A stretch of DNA of 7,278 nt from an uncultured Treponema sp. (GCA_937892225.1 CALAUH010000018.1:1-7278), one strand, 5' to 3'. Shown: positions 1-5,722, counted from the stretch's first letter. Notes: a model not told the origin generated them from the letters alone. Numbers and translations are program-made.

Positions 1-1
1 C

Positions 2-244
2 ATCAGTCTTAATGCTCTTAACTGATGTAGTATTATCTGCACTTTCAGTTCTTTTTAATACTTGAACAGTATGTTTTCCTTCAGTTAAGCCTGATGCAAT
101 TGTATATTCTTTTTCATGAGATATAGATATATCTTCTATACCATCAACATTAGTATAAGGTTTACCGTTTTCATCGTTTAGAACTTCAATATCACAGAAT
201 TTATGCACACTCTCATATAATTTTCCATCCTCAAAACGCCTTTT
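2..244 (-). CDS. Internal fragment of a probable CE2-type carbohydrate esterase (N-terminal beta-sandwich domain)
   Basis: An open minus-strand frame of 81 codons runs off the window at base 1 and is closed upstream by a TAA at 247-245. It has no start codon of its own, so it is an internal piece of a larger gene. The second half contains SGLTEGKHTVQVLKRTE followed by SVKSIKTD. This resembles the G-x-HTV-x-V-K-x-(S/T)E ... KSI pattern near the end of the small beta-sandwich domain that precedes the SGNH hydrolase domain in family CE2 acetyl esterases. The SGNH catalytic domain would lie beyond base 1. The frame differs from that of the secreted protein immediately upstream on the same strand, and nothing in the piece continues that protein's family pattern. 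I infer that it was joined from a different gene, probably a different genome. The family call rests on a short motif and is tentative. Confidence 0.5.
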
Positions 245-1044
245 TTACCCTGAAGTTCAGGTACCCAATATTCTGTAAAATCAGCGATTTCTTTTTCATT
301 AAGTCCTAAAACAGCTAATTTTTCTTCAAAGAATTTCTGTAATTTTTTAGTTTCTACAACGAATCCTTCTGATAAATTAATATCTTTTCCATTATCTTTA
401 CTTTCCCAGAATAAATATGGATATTCTTCTTTTGTTGCTAAATCTGTAATTACACCTTCTGGAGTTGCAGTTACTTTCCATCCTTTTCCATATTCAGGAA
501 TAGATTCTGTTACACCACCTTCTGGTTCAACTTTAACAGATATTTCTTGTGTTGTTACAGGATAAAGATAAATTACAGGTTTTGCTTTTTCTCCCATTCC
601 ACCCTGATATACATAATATTCAAAATCACAAATCTTTATTGAACCATCACTGAAAGTTGCAACGAATTTATAAAAGTTTGAACCATAAACTAAATTATCT
701 AAACTTCCAGATACATTATAAATAAATTCTGAAGAACCTTTTTTGTATGCTTTTAATACAAAATCATCAATTACACTTGATTCACCAGGATTTTTCTTTC
801 CATTTACAAGATATTCTTCAAGCACTTTTAAACTTTTTGGTGACCACAAAGCACGAATAGAAACACAGTCCGAAGAAACTGAACCAGTAAACTGAAATTT
901 TACATCCTTAATAGTATCATTATAAGCATATGCATAATCACCATTAGAAGGATTACTTATTTTTATGTAAGAACTGCCTGCTGCAAAAAGATAATTTCCG
1001 ATCATTAAAAAAGAAATTACCAATAAAGATTTTATTTTTCTCAT
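178..1044 (-). CDS. Secreted protein of unknown function with a KPVIYLYP domain, C-terminus replaced by foreign sequence
   Basis: The protein starts with a clear Sec signal peptide: MRKIK, a hydrophobic stretch at about residues 6-20, and a likely cleavage site after LFAA (about residue 22). Residues 25-148 form a beta-rich region that I do not recognise. From residue 155 there is a domain starting KPVIYLYP, followed by a Tyr-x3-GW segment (185-189), YPYLFWE (208-214) and LSEGFVV (224-230). This pattern is shared by many uncharacterised exported proteins of spirochaetes and Firmicutes. Family members usually continue after the YW-x-P segment (here YWVPEL, 259-264) with about 50 more residues, including a PKPD motif. 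Here the frame instead gives an unrelated tail from about residue 266 and stops at 178. The native part is therefore about 247-1044. The ATG at 1044 is supported by AGAGG (1057-1053), eight bases upstream. It is transcribed divergently from hisH. Function unknown; export is well supported. Confidence 0.75.
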   Translation of the reverse strand: MRKIKSLLVISFLMIGNYLFAAGSSYIKISNPSNGDYAYAYNDTIKDVKFQFTGSVSSDCVSIRALWSPKSLKVLEEYLVNGKKNPGESSVIDDFVLKAYKKGSSEFIYNVSGSLDNLVYGSNFYKFVATFSDGSIKICDFEYYVYQGGMGEKAKPVIYLYPVTTQEISVKVEPEGGVTESIPEYGKGWKVTATPEGVITDLATKEEYPYLFWESKDNGKDINLSEGFVVETKKLQKFFEEKLAVLGLNEKEIADFTEYWVPELQGKKGVLRMENYMRVCINSVILKF

Positions 1045-1052
1045 CTCTAATA

Positions 1053-1070
1053 CCTCTTAAAATCATTATA
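1053..1070 (-). promoter_or_regulatory. -10 element and Shine-Dalgarno of the secreted-protein gene
   Basis: Read on the minus strand, a perfect TATAAT lies at 1070-1065 and AGAGG at 1057-1053, ahead of the ATG at 1044. No good -35 was found at the usual distance. The 87-base gap to hisH (1045-1131) would hold both divergent promoters. Confidence 0.45.
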
Positions 1071-1095
1071 TCATTAATTTTTAATTTATAAATAC

Positions 1096-1124
1096 TTTTC
1101 ACTATTAAATTTTCATATTATACT
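1096..1124 (+). promoter_or_regulatory. Putative hisH promoter giving a leaderless mRNA
   Basis: TATACT at 1119-1124 is a 5/6 match to the -10 consensus, with TTTTCA at 1096-1101 a weak -35 at a 17-base spacing. The hisH ATG follows only seven bases after the -10, so the expected transcription start falls at or next to the start codon. No purine-rich Shine-Dalgarno is visible in the preceding 30 bases. The region is very AT-rich, so a chance match is possible. Confidence 0.4.
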
Positions 1125-1131
1125 TTTACTT

Positions 1132-1752
1132 ATGATTGGAATTGTAGATTATAATGCCGGTAACATTACAAGTGTTGAACGTGCTTTAAAAAGTTTGAAT
1201 ATTGATTTTATCCTTTCTAAAAATCCAGATGATTTACGTAATTGTGATAAAATCATTTTCCCGGGCGTTGGTGATGCCGCTTACGCTATGAAACAGCTTA
1301 AAGAAACAGGATTTGATAATTTTCTAAAAGAATGGGCATCTCAAAATAAACCGCTTCTTGGAATCTGTCTTGGTTCTCAAATTATTTTTGACTGGTCACA
1401 AGAAGGTGATACAAACTGCCTTGGTCTTATAAAAGGAAAAATTAATCATTTTTACAAGATTGATTCTTCTCTTGAAAAAGAAATAAAAGTTCCACACATG
1501 GGATGGAATAATCTTGAACGTAAAAACGGCGACTGCCCTATTTTAAAAGATGTTCCAGAGAATGCAGATTTCTACTTTGTCCATTCATATGTAATCTGCC
1601 CCGAAAATCAGGATGTTGTAAAAGCAACTGCAGATTATGGAATTAAAGTTCCAGCCGTAATTCAAAGCGGAAACATTTTCGCCTGCCAGTTCCACCCAGA
1701 AAAAAGCGGAGAACCTGGATTAAAAATTTTGGAGAATTTCTGCAATGCTTAA
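1132..1752 (+). CDS. hisH: Imidazole glycerol phosphate synthase, glutaminase subunit HisH
   Basis: HisH is the class I glutamine amidotransferase subunit of IGP synthase. It hydrolyses glutamine and passes ammonia to HisF in histidine biosynthesis; the complex acts in the cytoplasm. The 206-residue length is normal for the family. It opens with the family-typical IGIVDYNAGN-x-x-S (2-14), then the oxyanion region FPGVGD (43-48). The nucleophile is Cys79 in LLGICLGSQ (75-83), and His188 and Glu190 in FHPEKSGEPG complete the Cys-His-Glu triad, so the subunit looks catalytically intact. The ATG at 1132 gives the expected N-terminus, although no Shine-Dalgarno precedes it. The stop overlaps the hisF start by 8 bp, which implies translational coupling. 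No other his genes are in the window, so whether the whole pathway exists in this organism cannot be judged here. Confidence 0.96.
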   Translation: MIGIVDYNAGNITSVERALKSLNIDFILSKNPDDLRNCDKIIFPGVGDAAYAMKQLKETGFDNFLKEWASQNKPLLGICLGSQIIFDWSQEGDTNCLGLIKGKINHFYKIDSSLEKEIKVPHMGWNNLERKNGDCPILKDVPENADFYFVHSYVICPENQDVVKATADYGIKVPAVIQSGNIFACQFHPEKSGEPGLKILENFCNA

Positions 1753-2509
1753 GAAACGTGTAATTGTATGTCTTGATGTTAAAGACGGACGCACCACTAA
1801 AGGTGTAAAGTTCCAGAATAATGTTGATATTGGTGACCCAGTAGAAATGGCAAAAGAATATTACCGCCAGGGGGTTGATGAACTGGTTTTCTACGATATC
1901 ATTGCTTCTGCACGCGGTCGTGGACCAATTCTTGATTTAATTTCAAAAGTTGCTTCACAAGTATTTATTCCATTCTGCGTTGGTGGAGGAATTAATACAA
2001 TTGATGATATCCGTTCCACAATTCTTGCAGGTGCTGAAAAAGTTTCATTGAACAGTCCTGCAGTAAAAAATCCTTCCCTTATTACTGAAGGTGCACGTAT
2101 TTTTGGTAACCAGTGTATTGTACTTGGAATGGATGTTCGTAAAGATCCTACAAAACCAAGCGGATACGGAACAACAATTCATGGCGGTCGTGTAGACACA
2201 GGTCTTGATGCTCTTGAATGGGCAAAAAAAGGTGTTAGTCTTGGAGCCGGCGAAATTGTATTAAATTCAATGGATGCAGACGGAATGAAAACTGGTTACG
2301 ACATTGAATTAACAAAAATGATTTCTGAAAATGTAGATGTTCCTGTAATTGCCAGTGGTGGCGGCGGCACTCCACAGCATCTTGCAGACGTTCTTACACA
2401 AGGTAAAGCTGATGCAGCCTTAATTGCATCAATGGTACACACAATGGGCTACACTGTAGATGGAATTAAAAAAGATTTACAAAAACTTTCTGTTCCTGTA
2501 AGATTTTAA
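1745..2509 (+). CDS. hisF: Imidazole glycerol phosphate synthase, cyclase subunit HisF
   Basis: HisF is the (beta/alpha)8-barrel cyclase subunit. Using ammonia from HisH, it converts the intermediate PRFAR to imidazole glycerol phosphate and AICAR. The 254-residue length is typical. The two catalytic aspartates fall at the canonical positions: Asp11 in VIVCLDVKDGR and Asp130 in VLGMDVRK. Phosphate-binding glycines are visible in FCVGGGI (77-83) and ASGGGG. The segment LNSMDADGMKTGYD corresponds to the family's SMD-x-DG-x-K-x-G(F/Y)D loop, with Asn before the Ser-Met-Asp. Translation is supported by GGAG at 1731-1734, ten bases upstream of the ATG and inside hisH. It is therefore a coupled operon partner of hisH that uses a normal SD, unlike the first gene. 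It ends six bases from the converging end of queD. Confidence 0.97.
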   Translation: MLKKRVIVCLDVKDGRTTKGVKFQNNVDIGDPVEMAKEYYRQGVDELVFYDIIASARGRGPILDLISKVASQVFIPFCVGGGINTIDDIRSTILAGAEKVSLNSPAVKNPSLITEGARIFGNQCIVLGMDVRKDPTKPSGYGTTIHGGRVDTGLDALEWAKKGVSLGAGEIVLNSMDADGMKTGYDIELTKMISENVDVPVIASGGGGTPQHLADVLTQGKADAALIASMVHTMGYTVDGIKKDLQKLSVPVRF

Positions 2510-2515
2510 TCAGCT

Positions 2516-2917
2516 TTAGTCGATTGAATATCTTGCACGGCTTGTGTCAGTTTCAAACACATCAACTGCAAAAAGGACTGGTTCAGTTTTTCCTTCCTGG
2601 AATGATAAATCCAGTCCTTCTTTTTTTAACTCTGAAATAATGCCATTATAAATATACATTGCAATTCGTTCAGCACTTGGATTTTGTTCAAAAACGTCTT
2701 TATCATTAAGATTTGTGTGATCTAACTGTTTACAAACAGAACGTAATGCTCCCTTTAATTTTGTAAAATCTAAAAGCATTCCGCCTTCGTTCAATTTAGA
2801 ACCGCGAACATGAGCATAAACTTTATAATTGTGACCATGCAAATTTTCACACTTACCATTGTAATCTTTTAAAAAATGAGCTGCAGCAAAATCAGCTTCT
2901 ACACGTACTTCAAACAT
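2516..2917 (-). CDS. queD: 6-carboxy-5,6,7,8-tetrahydropterin synthase QueD (6-pyruvoyl-tetrahydropterin synthase family)
   Basis: QueD converts 7,8-dihydroneopterin triphosphate to 6-carboxytetrahydropterin, an early step towards queuosine in tRNA. The 133-residue length fits a single T-fold domain. The zinc ligands are His14 (AAAHFL) and His27 and His29 (LHGHNY). Cys23 in CENLHGH gives the Cys-x3-His-x-His signature that marks QueD within this superfamily. Other conserved points are Asp66-His67 (LDHTNLND), Glu83 (PSAERIA) and Glu122 near the C-terminus (VFETDTSRARY). The ATG at 2917 gives the expected N-terminus, but no Shine-Dalgarno is obvious; a TAAAAT hexamer sits seven bases upstream. 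The gene converges on hisF with a 6-base gap and diverges from murE. No queC, queE or queF is in the window. Sepiapterin or biopterin-type PTPS activity is a less likely alternative given the CxxxHxH motif. Confidence 0.9.
   Translation of the reverse strand: MFEVRVEADFAAAHFLKDYNGKCENLHGHNYKVYAHVRGSKLNEGGMLLDFTKLKGALRSVCKQLDHTNLNDKDVFEQNPSAERIAMYIYNGIISELKKEGLDLSFQEGKTEPVLFAVDVFETDTSRARYSID
2573..2627 (+). terminator. Possible intrinsic terminator for hisHF, inside antisense queD
   Basis: AAGGACTGG (2573-2581) is perfectly complementary to CCAGTCCTT (2611-2619). The second arm is followed by a C and seven T residues (2621-2627) on the plus strand. The 29-base loop is long but contains a small TTCC/GGAA hairpin. 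It lies about 65 bases past the hisF stop, within the queD coding sequence read in the opposite direction, which fits the absence of any room between the two convergent genes. The long loop lowers confidence. Confidence 0.45.
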
Positions 2918-2924
2918 AATTTAT

Positions 2925-2930
2925 ATTTTA
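2925..2930 (-). promoter_or_regulatory. Possible queD -10 element at leaderless spacing
   Basis: On the minus strand, TAAAAT (2930-2925, 5/6 match to consensus) lies seven bases before the queD ATG. No credible -35 is present; the upstream bases are the T-run of a terminator hairpin. The sequence is AT-rich, so this is weak evidence by itself. Confidence 0.3.
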
Positions 2931-2939
2931 CTCATATTT

Positions 2940-2975
2940 AAAAAAAAAGCCACAGAATTAATTCAATCTGTGGCT
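2940..2975 (-). terminator. Minus-strand intrinsic terminator or attenuator in the queD upstream region
   Basis: A perfect 9-bp stem pairs AGCCACAGA (2975-2967 on the minus strand) with TCTGTGGCT (2956-2948), across a 10-base loop. On the minus strand it is followed directly by a T-run of eight or more (2947-2940). There is no T-run on the plus strand, so orientation is clear. It lies 23 bases upstream of queD in the divergent queD-murE gap, with no minus-strand gene upstream of it. It could attenuate a longer queD leader or insulate queD from antisense transcription. Confidence 0.7.
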
Positions 2976-2994
2976 CTATAACAAAAGAATGCTA

Positions 2995-3023
2995 TTCACT
3001 AAATATTAGACAATTATTATAAT
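2995..3023 (+). promoter_or_regulatory. Putative murE promoter giving a leaderless mRNA
   Basis: A perfect TATAAT at 3018-3023 has TTCACT (4/6) at 2995-3000 with an ideal 17-base spacer. The murE ATG at 3030 begins six bases after the -10, so transcription should start at or beside the ATG. No Shine-Dalgarno is visible. Confidence 0.5.
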
Positions 3024-3029
3024 GATAAT

Positions 3030-4778
3030 ATGAATAAAATTTTATCTACGCTTCTTCCAGCATTTACAAACACAGTAGTTGCAGTTGACGGAACAAAAAT
3101 TACAGATTTATCTGAAATAAATAATATTTTAATATCAAACCTTGTATTTGATTCGCGCGAAGTTACTAAAGATTCACTTTTCTTTGCATTACCAGGAACA
3201 CATACTGACGGTAATAATTTTATAAAGGATGCAATTTTATCTGGAGCAAATGCAGTTGTTTTCCAGGGAGAACTTTCTGCAGAACAGCAAAAAGATATTG
3301 CACAAGCCATACTTAAACGTACTCTTGATAATGCAATTTCTGATGAAACTCCTAAATTTGCACCTGCACTTATTAATGTACCAGATGCCCGTTTTGCAAT
3401 GGCACCTTTATCATCAGCTTTTTATGATAATCCCAGTGACCGTCTTATTGTAATTGGAGTAACTGGTACAGAAGGAAAATCTAGTACTGTAAGTTTTATC
3501 TGGCAGCTTTTACGTGAATGTGGAAAAAAAGCAGGTTTTATTTCTACAGTTGAATATTCACTTGGCGGTGAAGCAATTCCAAATCCACAGCATCAGACAA
3601 CTCCTGAAGCACCAATCATTCAGAAAAACTTAAATGAGATGCTCGAGAATGGCTGTAAATATGCTGTAGTAGAAACTTCTTCCCATGGGTTGAGTACAAA
3701 ACTTAATCGTTGTGGAAATATTCTTTTTGACTGCGGCGTTTTTATGAACGTTACTCTTGAACATTTGGAATTTCATAAAAACTTTGAAACTTACCGCAAT
3801 GATAAAGCAAACCTTTTTAGAGCATTAGATTCTCATAATCATGTAAAAACAATTGCTGGTGAAAAGCAGAGAATTAATTCAATTGGAATTGTAAGTTTGG
3901 AAGATCCTTCTGCAGCATATTTTGCATCAGCTACAAAACGTCCTGTGTATGGTTTTACAACTTTGGGAAAAGCCGGAAAAGCTGCTAGTGAAAATGATGA
4001 TGTTCAAATATCATTACCAGAGATTCCTGCAAATGTAAAATATATGAAAGCACAGAATATCGTTTCTAAAGCAGATGGAATATCATTTACAGTTCTTGCA
4101 GATGGAGAAAATTCTCTTTATGGCGAAAATCTTTCTTTTGCAACAGATGGTAAAACCTCTTGTTTTGAGGTTCAGGCAAATCTTCCTGGTGCTTTTAATG
4201 CTTATAATCTTATGGCATCAATTACTGCAGTAAGTAGTGTTACAGGTTTGTCGTTCAACGAAGTTGCTCAAAAGGTTCCGCTTCTTACTCCAATAAAAGG
4301 ACGTATGACTGTAATAAATGAAGGTCAGGATTTTGAAGTAATTGTTGATTATGCACATACTCCTTCGAGTTTTGAAACAATTTTTCCACCAATAAAAAAA
4401 CGTATTTCTCCAAACGGAAGAATTTTTGCACTTTTTGGAAGTGGTGGAGAGCGTGATTTAACAAAACGTCCATTACAGGGGCAGATTGCAGCAAAATATT
4501 GTGATGTTGTAATTCTTGCAGATGAAGATCCTAGAGGTGAGGATCCTGTAGAACTTTTAAAAATGATTGCCGTTGGTGCTCAAAAAGAAGGAAAAATCAT
4601 GAATGAAAATCTTTTTATAATTCATGACAGACCTTCAGCAATTCGCCAGACATTCAAAATGGCAAAAAAAGATGATATTGTTTCAAGAAAGAAGTTCGTA
4701 CGTCTATTGGCGGCGACAATCTTACTACGTAGCTCAGTTAATGGTCACAGTCAGAAAGATGAGGAATATTGCATATGA
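3030..4778 (+). CDS. murE: UDP-MurNAc-tripeptide synthetase MurE, truncated and fused to a foreign tail
   Basis: MurE is a cytoplasmic ATP-dependent ligase that adds the third amino acid to UDP-MurNAc-L-Ala-D-Glu in peptidoglycan synthesis. The N-terminal domain shows VFDSREVTKDSLFFALPG (39-56). The ATP loop is GVTGTEGKSST (143-153). The UDP-substrate and central motifs are QTTPEAP (189-195), VETSSHGL (214-221), HLEFHK (245-250) and Lys259, the likely carbamylated lysine. The C-terminal ligase domain has GAFNAYN (387-393), IKGRM (422-426), DYAHTPSSFE (440-449) and GSGGERDLTKRP (470-481). The third-residue pocket motif reads DEDPRGEDP (498-506), where diaminopimelate enzymes have DNPR. Treponemes are known to use ornithine, so substrate cannot be assigned from this motif alone. 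After DDIV (548-551, about base 4682) the family continues with LLxGKGHE and roughly 40 residues. Here unrelated residues read through the next gene's upstream region and stop at 4778. The product as written is unlikely to be active. Confidence 0.9.
   Translation: MNKILSTLLPAFTNTVVAVDGTKITDLSEINNILISNLVFDSREVTKDSLFFALPGTHTDGNNFIKDAILSGANAVVFQGELSAEQQKDIAQAILKRTLDNAISDETPKFAPALINVPDARFAMAPLSSAFYDNPSDRLIVIGVTGTEGKSSTVSFIWQLLRECGKKAGFISTVEYSLGGEAIPNPQHQTTPEAPIIQKNLNEMLENGCKYAVVETSSHGLSTKLNRCGNILFDCGVFMNVTLEHLEFHKNFETYRNDKANLFRALDSHNHVKTIAGEKQRINSIGIVSLEDPSAAYFASATKRPVYGFTTLGKAGKAASENDDVQISLPEIPANVKYMKAQNIVSKADGISFTVLADGENSLYGENLSFATDGKTSCFEVQANLPGAFNAYNLMASITAVSSVTGLSFNEVAQKVPLLTPIKGRMTVINEGQDFEVIVDYAHTPSSFETIFPPIKKRISPNGRIFALFGSGGERDLTKRPLQGQIAAKYCDVVILADEDPRGEDPVELLKMIAVGAQKEGKIMNENLFIIHDRPSAIRQTFKMAKKDDIVSRKKFVRLLAATILLRSSVNGHSQKDEEYCI
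4682..4732 (+). pseudogene. C-terminal tail of an unidentified gene, cut at the join
   Basis: In the frame one base off murE, the sequence right after the composition change reads FKKEVRTSIGGDNLTT and then TAG at 4730-4732. A stop followed about 42 bases later by a well-spaced RBS and the AIM24 start is what the end of an upstream operon gene looks like. The rest of this gene is missing, replaced by murE, and 16 residues are too few to identify it. I infer it belongs to the same genome as the AIM24 gene. Confidence 0.4.
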
Positions 4779-5035
4779 ATTATGAAATTTGGGGCGAGGC
4801 TTGCCCGGCAGTAACAATTCGCCTTAATAAAGGCGAGAGTATCTATACTCATGAAGGTGGAATGAGCTGGATGACAGATAAGATTGCAGTAGATACATCA
4901 CTTCAGAGCGAGCAGAAGACATTTAAGGACTACCTTAAGAGAAGCAAGGAATTTGCGGCAGCATTCAGAGCTGTTGAAGATCATCAGATGATAACTATTT
5001 CTGCTACACGTGCAGGAAAGATCCTGGAGAAATAG
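4775..5035 (+). pseudogene. AIM24/TIGR00266-family protein, N-terminal part, interrupted by a frameshift
   Basis: The N-terminus MNYEIWGEACPAVTIRLNKG, followed by GESIYTHEGGMSWM (20-33), matches the AIM24 (TIGR00266) family. These are beta-rich proteins of about 220-260 residues with no well-established bacterial role. The chosen start is the ATG at 4775; GAGGA at 4761-4765 lies nine bases upstream. A TTG at 4769 is open but would add only two residues and sits too close to that RBS. Residues 66-83 (AVEDHQ to AGKI) look like the family's central strand pair, but the frame then ends after LEK at 5035. The remaining two thirds of the domain continue in another frame immediately downstream. Either this is one gene broken by an indel beside a duplication, or two neighbouring paralogues joined incorrectly. 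Residues 42-60 fit the family poorly. Confidence 0.75.
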
Positions 5036-5111
5036 TGTGTTTAAGTCACAGTTTACAGCATTAGAGGATGATCAGGAGGTGACTTTATCTGCAACTCGTG
5101 CGGGTAAGATC
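4970..5111 (+). repeat. Imperfect direct duplication within the AIM24 region
   Basis: Bases 4970-5023 and 5058-5111 encode two versions of the same 18-residue segment: AVEDHQMITISATRAGKI and ALEDDQEVTLSATRAGKI. Counted by eye, 13 of 18 residues and 39 of 54 bases match, with many differences at third codon positions. The copies are offset by 88 bases, which is not a multiple of three, so they lie in different frames. This degree of divergence suggests two paralogues or orthologues brought together rather than a recent tandem duplication. Confidence 0.7.
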
Positions 5112-5534
5112 AAGGTGTTTAACATTACTCCTGATAAACCAATTGTAGCGCAGGAGTCGATCTTTCTTTGCGCGGAGCCTACAGTGGATGGTAAAACTTT
5201 CCAGGCAAATATTTCCGGTTCACTTTATGGACAGCAGGGTTACATGTACCAGCAGTATGAAGGTGAGGGCCGTGTGTTTGTTGAAATTCGTGGTTCGCTC
5301 TGTGAGAAGACACTTCTTCCAGGGGAAAAGCTGATTGCTGAGTCTGCGAATACAGCAGCCTGGGAGGCTACCGTAGGACATGAGGTACAGTTTGTACGTA
5401 ATTCTCGTTCTATGCTTTTTAAAGGAAAAGGTACATTGATCACAACGCTTACAGGTCCTGGAAAGGTTTGGCTGCAGACAGCCCCTGTCCTTGAACTTGC
5501 GAAGAGAATCCTTCCGTATCTTGAGGAAAGATAA
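5010..5534 (+). pseudogene. AIM24/TIGR00266-family protein, C-terminal part, lacking its own N-terminus
   Basis: This frame carries the remainder of an AIM24 domain: FTALEDDQEVTLSATRAGKI (15-34), ITPDKPIVAQESIFLCAE (39-56), GEGRVFVEIRG (85-95), LLPGEKLIAE (102-111) and the typical ending LTGPGKVWLQTAPV (147-160). The family's N-terminal MSWM region is absent. The first ATG at 5010 has no RBS and its first seven codons overlap the preceding fragment in another frame, so it is not a credible start. Family-like sequence begins at about NSVF (5031). The stop at 5532-5534 is followed by a strong terminator, so this is the authentic 3' end. Repairing the frame would give a protein of about 253 residues containing a duplicated segment. 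Base composition is higher in GC than murE and agrees with the downstream yezD-ABC region. Confidence 0.75.
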
Positions 5535-5551
5535 TATCTAATATTTGATAT

Positions 5552-5587
5552 GCCCTGGGACATTTGGGTCTAGTCCCGGGGCTTTTT
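5552..5587 (+). terminator. Intrinsic terminator after the AIM24 gene
   Basis: GCCCTGGGAC (5552-5561) pairs with GTCCCGGGGC (5573-5582) over ten base pairs including one G-T wobble. The loop is 11 bases and TTTTT (5583-5587) follows. It begins 17 bases after the AIM24 stop and closes that transcript. Confidence 0.9.
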
Positions 5588-5639
5588 GATGTTTTGAGGG
5601 TAATCTCAATAACTGCAGGAAGTTTATCAGAGTTTTCAA

Positions 5640-5669
5640 TTGGAGCTTAATCGGCGGGGCAAGTATACT
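5640..5669 (+). promoter_or_regulatory. Putative yezD promoter
   Basis: TATACT at 5664-5669 (5/6 of the -10 consensus) has TTGGAG at 5640-5645 (a weak -35 keeping TTG) with an 18-base spacer. It lies between the AIM24 terminator and yezD and predicts a leader of about 45 bases. Apart from this and the adjacent inverted repeat, nothing further was recognised in 5588-5722. Confidence 0.5.
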
Positions 5670-5678
5670 AGATTTGCG

Positions 5679-5696
5679 AAACAAAAATCTTTGTTT
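5679..5696. promoter_or_regulatory. Perfect inverted repeat at the yezD transcription start, possible operator
   Basis: AAACAAA (5679-5685) and TTTGTTT (5690-5696) are perfect inverted arms around a 4-base centre. The repeat begins ten bases after the -10 hexamer, so it would overlap or directly follow the transcription start, a usual position for a repressor site. The arms are simple A/T-rich sequence and the regulator is unknown. A weak RNA hairpin is an alternative reading. Confidence 0.4.
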
Positions 5697-5722
5697 GTAA
5701 AGTATTGATGGGGGAAAGTAAT

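Noticed and set aside
2976..3029. preQ1 riboswitch upstream of queD
   Set aside because: I looked on the minus strand for the short preQ1 aptamer pattern and saw neither its stem nor its A-rich tail; only the terminator hairpin is present.
4285..4494. Minus-strand open frame inside murE
   Set aside because: It is antisense to conserved murE coding sequence, has no RBS and resembles no family; the same applies to the open frames at 3017-3310, 3229-3453, 5240-5563 and 6327-6671.
4683..4778. The last 31 residues of the murE frame as a real C-terminal extension
   Set aside because: They coincide with the composition change, replace the conserved GKGHE region, and overlap the upstream signals of the AIM24 gene in another frame.
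4992..5034. MITISATRAGK segment as the start of a Phd/YefM-type antitoxin
   Set aside because: The resemblance is limited to a few residues; the same segment recurs in the AIM24 C-terminal half and fits that family, and no toxin gene is adjacent.
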